Program-made: the position numbers and the translations under genes
Shown: piece after piece, positions 59,633 through 64,000 of the stretch
Layout: each line of letters starts with the position of its first letter
Position numbering within the stretch: position 1 is the stretch's first letter
Origin: JAENVT01 sp963773085
GTDB lineage: Bacteria > Actinomycetota > Acidimicrobiia > Acidimicrobiales > Ilumatobacteraceae
NCBI GenBank assembly: GCA_963773085.1
Contig: CAVYZS010000018.1
Location: 1 to 64,000, forward strand
Reading direction: 5' to 3'
Length of the DNA: 64,000 bases
Notes under the pieces: model-generated
Told to the model about the DNA's origin: nothing
Seen by the model: only the letters and a program-made list of their open reading frames with translations
Database searches by the model: none

Positions 59633-60883
59633 ATGCGGGTGCTGATCGTCGGCGCAGGTGGGGTGGGCTCGGCGCTGGCCACGATCTGTGCCAGGCGTGC
59701 CGAGTTCGAACACATCGTCGTCGCCGACGTCGACCCGTCGCGGTCGGCACGGGCTGCGACCACGGCGCACTCCGATCGGGTCAGCGGCACCAGGGTCGAC
59801 GCGTCGGCGCGGCTCGACGTGGTCGAACTGGCGGCGATCTCAGGAGCCGACGTGATCGTCAATGCTTGCGATCCGCGCTTCAATCCACCGATCTTCGAGG
59901 CCGCGTTCGAGGCCGGATGCCACTACCTCGACATGGCGATGCACCTGTCATCGCCACACCCCACGGACCCGTATCACCAGATCGGCATCAGCCTCGGCGC
60001 AGCCCAATTCGCAGCCAGCGATGCGTGGGCAGAACGCGGTCTGCTCGCCCTAGTCGGAATGGGGGTCGAACCAGGCTTCTCCGATGTTGTCGCCCGCTAT
60101 GCCGCCGACCACCTCTTCTCGACCGTCCACGAGATTGGGGTGCGCGACGGTAGCGATCTGGTGATCGAGGGCTTCGCTTTTGCCCCGACGTTCAGCATCT
60201 GGACGACGATCGAGGAGTGCCTCAATCCGCCGGTCGTCTACGAGCGCGACCGCGGGTGGTTCACGACCGCCCCGTTCTCGGAGCCGGAACAGTTCACCTT
60301 CCCTGACGGCATCGGTGAGTTGAAGTGCGTCAACATCGAACACGAAGAAGTGCTGTTGATTCCGCGGTGGATCGACGTCGACCGGGTCACGTTCAAGTAC
60401 GGACTGGGTGACGAGTTCCTCGACGTGTTGGCAATGCTGCACAAACTCGGGCTCGATTCGACCAAGCCGGTGACTGTTCGCGGGGTCGACGTCGCACCGC
60501 GCGACCTGGTGGCCGCGGTCTTGCCCAATCCCGCGGAACTCGGTCATCGGATGCGCGGCAGGACGTGCGCCGGGACGCTGGTCACCGGTATCGGTGTCGA
60601 CGGCAAGCCCCGCTGCACATACCTCTACCAGATCGTCGACAACGAATGGACGATGAGCGAGTTCGGTCATCAGGCCGTGGTGTGGCAGACGGCGGTCCAC
60701 CCGGCGATCGCGCTGGAGCTGATGGCAACCGGAGAGTGGAAGGGTGAAGGCGTCAAGGGACCCGAGGCCTTCTCGGCCGATCCTTTCCTGCCTCTGCTGG
60801 CCGAACACGGCGCACCCTGGTCAATGGAGGAACGATCGATACTAGAGCAGACGACAACGGAACGGTCGCCATCGCCCGGCTGA
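59633..60883 (+). CDS. saccharopine dehydrogenase family protein (carboxynorspermidine-type)
   Basis: A 416-residue NAD(P)-dependent enzyme. The Rossmann motif VGAGGVGSALATI is at the N-terminus, VNACDPRFNPPIF follows, and GCHYLDMAMH and GMGVEPGFSDVVARYA are characteristic of the saccharopine / carboxynorspermidine reductase group. The length is normal. ATG 59633 chosen. Likely role: reduction of a Schiff base between an amine and an oxo-acid or semialdehyde in lysine or polyamine metabolism. The exact substrate cannot be told apart by eye. Confidence 0.8.
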   Translation: MRVLIVGAGGVGSALATICARRAEFEHIVVADVDPSRSARAATTAHSDRVSGTRVDASARLDVVELAAISGADVIVNACDPRFNPPIFEAAFEAGCHYLDMAMHLSSPHPTDPYHQIGISLGAAQFAASDAWAERGLLALVGMGVEPGFSDVVARYAADHLFSTVHEIGVRDGSDLVIEGFAFAPTFSIWTTIEECLNPPVVYERDRGWFTTAPFSEPEQFTFPDGIGELKCVNIEHEEVLLIPRWIDVDRVTFKYGLGDEFLDVLAMLHKLGLDSTKPVTVRGVDVAPRDLVAAVLPNPAELGHRMRGRTCAGTLVTGIGVDGKPRCTYLYQIVDNEWTMSEFGHQAVVWQTAVHPAIALELMATGEWKGEGVKGPEAFSADPFLPLLAEHGAPWSMEERSILEQTTTERSPSPG

Positions 60884-61119
60884 AGAAGATCCACGCCGAA
60901 CGCCTGCTGGCCGACTACGACGCCGACCCGATCGCGGCATTGACGGCCGCGCTACGGATCGTCCTCGATATGCCCGGTGCAGAGTGGGCGGCGTTGGTGG
61001 CCGCCGCACCGATCGAGCCCGTGCACAGGCAGCGGTTGCTGGCGGCCGACGAGCGAAGCCTCGACCACATGGCTCAAGAGCTCAACGAGCGTCGCACCCT
61101 GGATGATCAGAGCTGCTGA
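60835..61119 (+). CDS. small hypothetical protein with non-standard start
   Basis: A frame overlapping the end of the previous gene encodes about 94 residues. It contains VAIARLKKIHAERLLADYDADP, AALTAALRIVLDMPGAEW and SLDHMAQELNERRTLDD, which is clearly coding-like and helical. There is no ATG or GTG in a useful place; ATC 60835, four bases after GGAGG, is the best-placed candidate, and the next in-frame TTG (about 60940) would cut the protein by a third. Translation may also be coupled to the upstream gene. No known family. Confidence 0.5.
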   Translation: MDTRADDNGTVAIARLKKIHAERLLADYDADPIAALTAALRIVLDMPGAEWAALVAAAPIEPVHRQRLLAADERSLDHMAQELNERRTLDDQSC

Positions 61120-61126
61120 CGCTCGA

Positions 61127-61615
61127 CTAGACACTGACGGTGCCGACGACCGGCTGGGCCAGTACCAGGCGACGGTCGAAACCTGGCTCGATCGGCAGGA
61201 ACCCATTGCGATCGGGCCAGAGCAGCTGCACGACTTCGAAATCGGCCCCGCGATACCAGGCAGTCCCTGTGGCGAACAGCGGACCCCACTCGGCGAGATC
61301 GACAGGGGCGAACACGCAGCGAAGGTCGTTGTCGAACAGACCCGTGAGCTCGACACCCAACGGGATCTCGGTGCCGCCGCGCAACAGATCAGCGACCAGG
61401 TCGAACAGCCCACGAGCGGCCACCGGCTGCAACCCGAACAGCACGACCTCGGGAAAGCCGAACGCCTGCGGATACCCGATGGTGTAGATGTAACCGGCGC
61501 TCGGCGGATCACGATCGGGTTGCGCGGCGACGGGCTCGATCGCCCATCCGTGTTCCTCGATCATCCACTCGATCTTCTCCGCGTGGGGGATGTGGAAGTC
61601 GGGAAGATCAGTCAC
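61127..61615 (-). CDS. DUF4262 protein
   Basis: A 162-residue protein with HGWAIEPV, AGYIYTIGYPQAFGFPEVVLFGL and LFATGTAWYRGADFEVVQLLWPD. These are the conserved elements of DUF4262, small cytoplasmic proteins of unknown function. ATG 61615 is the natural start. Convergent with the small gene to its left and divergent from SURF1. Confidence 0.85.
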   Translation of the reverse strand: MTDLPDFHIPHAEKIEWMIEEHGWAIEPVAAQPDRDPPSAGYIYTIGYPQAFGFPEVVLFGLQPVAARGLFDLVADLLRGGTEIPLGVELTGLFDNDLRCVFAPVDLAEWGPLFATGTAWYRGADFEVVQLLWPDRNGFLPIEPGFDRRLVLAQPVVGTVSV

Positions 61616-61670
61616 AGCAGCGACTCAACCCCTCTGGTGTCATCGCCTGCGAAGGTAGCCTGCGACGCTG

Positions 61671-62477
61671 ATGGCCACCGATCCCGACGAATCGACGAGC
61701 CGGCCGCCATCGACCTACGGCTTCTTGCTCCGGCCGAAATGGATCGCCTTCCACCTCCTCGTCGCCGTGGTGGTCGTGGTCATGATCAACCTCGCCTTCT
61801 GGCAACTGCGCCGACTCGACGAGCGTCGCCAGTTCAACTCGGAGGTGCGCGCCAACAGCGAACAGACCGCCACGGTCGACGACATCACCGCCGCCGAGCC
61901 CCATCCGTCGACGATCCAGTGGCGGACGTTGCGAGCCACGGGCTCGTACGTTCCAGACCATCAGTTCCTCGTGGTCAACCGATCGCAGAACGGCGACAAC
62001 GGTCGCAACGTGGTCGACGCCTTGCGGCTCGCCGACGGCCGGCTGCTCTTGGTCAATCGCGGTTTCGTTCCCATCACCGACGCCGTGCCGCCGACACCGA
62101 CGGGCACGGTCACGATCGACGGGCGGCTCCGCGCCAGCGAGCGGCGCAAGACCGGCCAGCCCGCCGATGAAAGCATCGCCGGCCTCACAGAGATCCATCG
62201 CATCGACGTCGGCCTACTGGCCGGGCAGTTCGACGACACGGTGCTACCGATGTACGTCGAGCAACTCGGGCCGACCAAACCTCTCCAGGAGATCGTCGGG
62301 CCGAGCCTCGATGAAGGCCCGCACCTGTCGTACGCGATCCAGTGGTTCATCTTCAGTGGTTGCGTGATCGCCGGATGGGTGTTGGCGGTTCGCCGATCGA
62401 TCGCCGTTCGTTCCGGAAAGGTCACAAGGAAGCGGTCGAGCTACGTGCCCATTGCCGACGAAGAGTCAGTGAAATGA
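61671..62477 (+). CDS. SURF1 family cytochrome oxidase biogenesis protein
   Basis: A 268-residue protein with the SURF1 layout: one membrane segment near residues 25-45 (WIAFHLLVAVVVVVMINLAFWQLRRL), an extracytoplasmic domain with LLVNRGFVP and a second membrane segment near 232-250 (AIQWFIFSGCVIAGWVLAV). SURF1 helps insert haem a into cytochrome c oxidase subunit I. Actinobacterial forms are this size. The 3' end overlaps the convergent MBL gene by 12 bases. Confidence 0.9.
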   Translation: MATDPDESTSRPPSTYGFLLRPKWIAFHLLVAVVVVVMINLAFWQLRRLDERRQFNSEVRANSEQTATVDDITAAEPHPSTIQWRTLRATGSYVPDHQFLVVNRSQNGDNGRNVVDALRLADGRLLLVNRGFVPITDAVPPTPTGTVTIDGRLRASERRKTGQPADESIAGLTEIHRIDVGLLAGQFDDTVLPMYVEQLGPTKPLQEIVGPSLDEGPHLSYAIQWFIFSGCVIAGWVLAVRRSIAVRSGKVTRKRSSYVPIADEESVK

Positions 62478-63431
62478 CTGGGTCCCCTGGCTCTCGAGCA
62501 CGGCCATCCGCCTGAACTGCTCGACCACGTTCGGCGACTCGTAGCTGGGATCGAGGTGCCGGTACACGGTGTCGACGTTGACAGCGATACGACCGAACTC
62601 GCTCAGCGACCCGAAGTCGGGCCGCGCTTTGATCTCGGCGGCGATCTCACGTGTCGCCTCCCAGGCATCGACGCCCGACGCCTGCCGTTGGCCCGCGGCC
62701 TCGTCGACGAAGGCGAGGTAGTCGCGTACGGACGCGATCCCGGTCTTGCCGGTGATCGGGCCGTGGCCGGGCACCACGACTTCGATGTCCATGCCCAGCA
62801 TCAGGTCACAGGCGGCGACCCAGTTGCTCAGCGGACCCGCCCAAACGATCGGCGTGCCACCGATGAACAAGATGTCACCGGTGTAGATGGTCCTCGCGTC
62901 GGACACATAGGCCAAGGTGTCGCCGCTGGTGTGCGCGGGTCCGACCTCGATCAATTCGACCGAGCGGCCGCCGACCTCGAGATCGAGCCGCCCGTCGAAG
63001 GTGCGGTCGGGCAGACGAAGCTCGATGCCCTCGAAGTCGAACGCCCCGAAGTAGCCGCGGAACATGTCGCCGATCTCGCCGGGAGCACCGTTCAAGCCGG
63101 CGAGCAACGACGGCGGCACCTCGGCCATTTCGTGCGCAGTCGCCGAAGTGGCGATGATCTCGGCCTGACCGACCAGCACGTTCCCGAAGCAATGGTCACC
63201 ATTGGCGTGGGTGTTGACCACCCGGGTGATCGGCGCCACGTCGGTGATCGGCGCCATCGCGTCGAGCATCCCCTGCGTGAGGCGAAGATCGAAGAGCGTG
63301 TCGACCAGCAGTGACACACCGTCGCCGACGATCAAACCGGCGTTGCTCCACCCCCAACTCCCGTCGGGTTGCAGGTACGCATGACACCCGTCCGCGACCT
63401 CGTGAAGTCCCAGCGTGTAGTTCTCTGGCAT
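62466..63431 (-). CDS. MBL-fold metallohydrolase
   Basis: A 321-residue metallo-beta-lactamase-fold protein. The zinc motif is NTHANGDHCFG (HxxxDH), followed by a third His in GPAHTSGDTLAY, an Asp in YTGDILFIGG and the final His in VVPGHGPITG. All metal ligands are present. Such proteins hydrolyse thioesters, lactones or quaternary esters; the substrate is unknown. It is divergent from the acyltransferase gene with only about 33 bases between starts. Confidence 0.87.
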   Translation of the reverse strand: MPENYTLGLHEVADGCHAYLQPDGSWGWSNAGLIVGDGVSLLVDTLFDLRLTQGMLDAMAPITDVAPITRVVNTHANGDHCFGNVLVGQAEIIATSATAHEMAEVPPSLLAGLNGAPGEIGDMFRGYFGAFDFEGIELRLPDRTFDGRLDLEVGGRSVELIEVGPAHTSGDTLAYVSDARTIYTGDILFIGGTPIVWAGPLSNWVAACDLMLGMDIEVVVPGHGPITGKTGIASVRDYLAFVDEAAGQRQASGVDAWEATREIAAEIKARPDFGSLSEFGRIAVNVDTVYRHLDPSYESPNVVEQFRRMAVLESQGTQSFH

Positions 63432-63464
63432 GCACCTGTCCTACCACGGTTTACAGTGCTGGTC

Positions 63465-64000
63465 ATGCGCCAACTGAGCGGAATCGATGCCAGCTTCTTG
63501 AACATGGAGACGGCCAGCGCCTTTGGTCACGTCGCCTCGCTCAACATCTACGACGCCACCGACGTGCCCGGTGGGTCCGGGCTGGAGGCGACCAAGCAGA
63601 CCATCCTGGAACGGATCGACTTGCTGACGCCCTTCCGTCGACGCTTGGTCGAGGTCCCACTCGGCCTCGATCTCCCGTACTGGATCGAGGATCCCAACTT
63701 CGACATCGACTTCCACGTGCGTCATCACGCCGTGCCGCCGCCGGGGACACCGCAACAGTTGGGTGAGGCGGTCAGTCGGATCATGGCTCGCCCACTCGAC
63801 AGGAGTCGACCATTGTGGGAGCTCTACGTGATCGAGGGTCTCGACAACGGCCGACAGATCGCCCAGCTCAGCAAGATCCACCACGCCGCCATCGACGGGG
63901 CGTCGGGGGCGCTGATGCTGGCAGCGATCCTCGACCTCGACCCCGACTTCCGCCCGACCGCCGGGCCGGCGCCATGGGAGCCGGAGGCCGTGCCGAGCGA
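63465..64000 (+). CDS. wax ester synthase / diacylglycerol acyltransferase (WS/DGAT), partial
   Basis: The first 178 residues of a WS/DGAT protein, cut by the window end. MRQLSGIDASFLNMET is the typical start, and the catalytic HHxxxDG is at residues 139-145 (IHHAAIDG). RPLDRSRPLWELYVIEGL before it is also conserved. These enzymes join acyl-CoA to long alcohols or diacylglycerol, making storage wax or triacylglycerol. Full length would be about 460 residues. GTG 63456 is an alternative start. Confidence 0.92.
   Translation, partial: MRQLSGIDASFLNMETASAFGHVASLNIYDATDVPGGSGLEATKQTILERIDLLTPFRRRLVEVPLGLDLPYWIEDPNFDIDFHVRHHAVPPPGTPQQLGEAVSRIMARPLDRSRPLWELYVIEGLDNGRQIAQLSKIHHAAIDGASGALMLAAILDLDPDFRPTAGPAPWEPEAVPS

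Overview
The window is GC-rich actinobacterial DNA. Sensory regulators of the SARP and large LuxR types, MMPL and DHA2 exporters, a PaaX regulator, a WS/DGAT acyltransferase, SURF1 and a SAM-IV-like riboswitch ahead of metX fit a free-living actinobacterium. The overall style suggests Acidimicrobiia (Ilumatobacter-like), but that placement is inference.

Layout. (1) 1-12.4 kb is a catabolic neighbourhood: the end of a luciferase-like monooxygenase, two alpha/beta hydrolases, a VOC protein and an SDR in one tight plus-strand operon, a minus-strand enoyl-reductase-like/hydrolase pair, a PaaX regulator, an SDR with an altered active site, a maleate-isomerase-like protein, a D-aminoacylase-type amidohydrolase, and a divergent TetR/cupin pair. 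(2) 12.6-55.1 kb is an accretion of integrative elements at one tRNA-Gly(GCC) gene. The intact tRNA is at 55079-55150 (minus strand). Copies of its 3' half recur at 13856, 30157 and 47958, each followed by the same roughly 115-bp element end. One intact tyrosine integrase (12601-13746) and the stub of a second (29789-30022) sit at the same place relative to their att copies. (3) 55.2-64 kb is ordinary chromosome: EamA transporter, small proteins, metX with riboswitch, a SET-domain protein, a saccharopine-dehydrogenase-like protein, SURF1, an MBL-fold hydrolase and the start of a WS/DGAT gene.

How the island genes work together. Each element carries one or two very large ATP-binding (STAND-type) transcription regulators beside exporters or small enzymes. 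Element 3 (13.9-30.2 kb) has SARP plus MMPL plus DMT, and a second SARP plus an ABC exporter. Element 2 (30.2-48.0 kb) has a LuxR-STAND regulator with a DHA2 exporter, two alpha/beta hydrolases and a thioredoxin-reductase-like flavoprotein, then a second MalT-like LuxR regulator. Element 1 (48.0-55.1 kb) has a DUF433/DUF5615 pair, then SARP plus MMPL. Candidate operators are visible: 11-bp-period direct repeats beside two of the SARP-linked transporters, and a roughly 50-bp box repeated at three element-2 promoters. I read the region as a chain of cis-mobilisable sensor-plus-exporter cassettes sharing one integrase.

Many genes between 18.7 and 29 kb, plus single genes near 48.5 and 50 kb, are broken by single-base frameshifts. 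Nearly all are +1 and mostly look like one extra C. This is either recent decay or residual sequencing error, and it matters for any protein-level use of the region.
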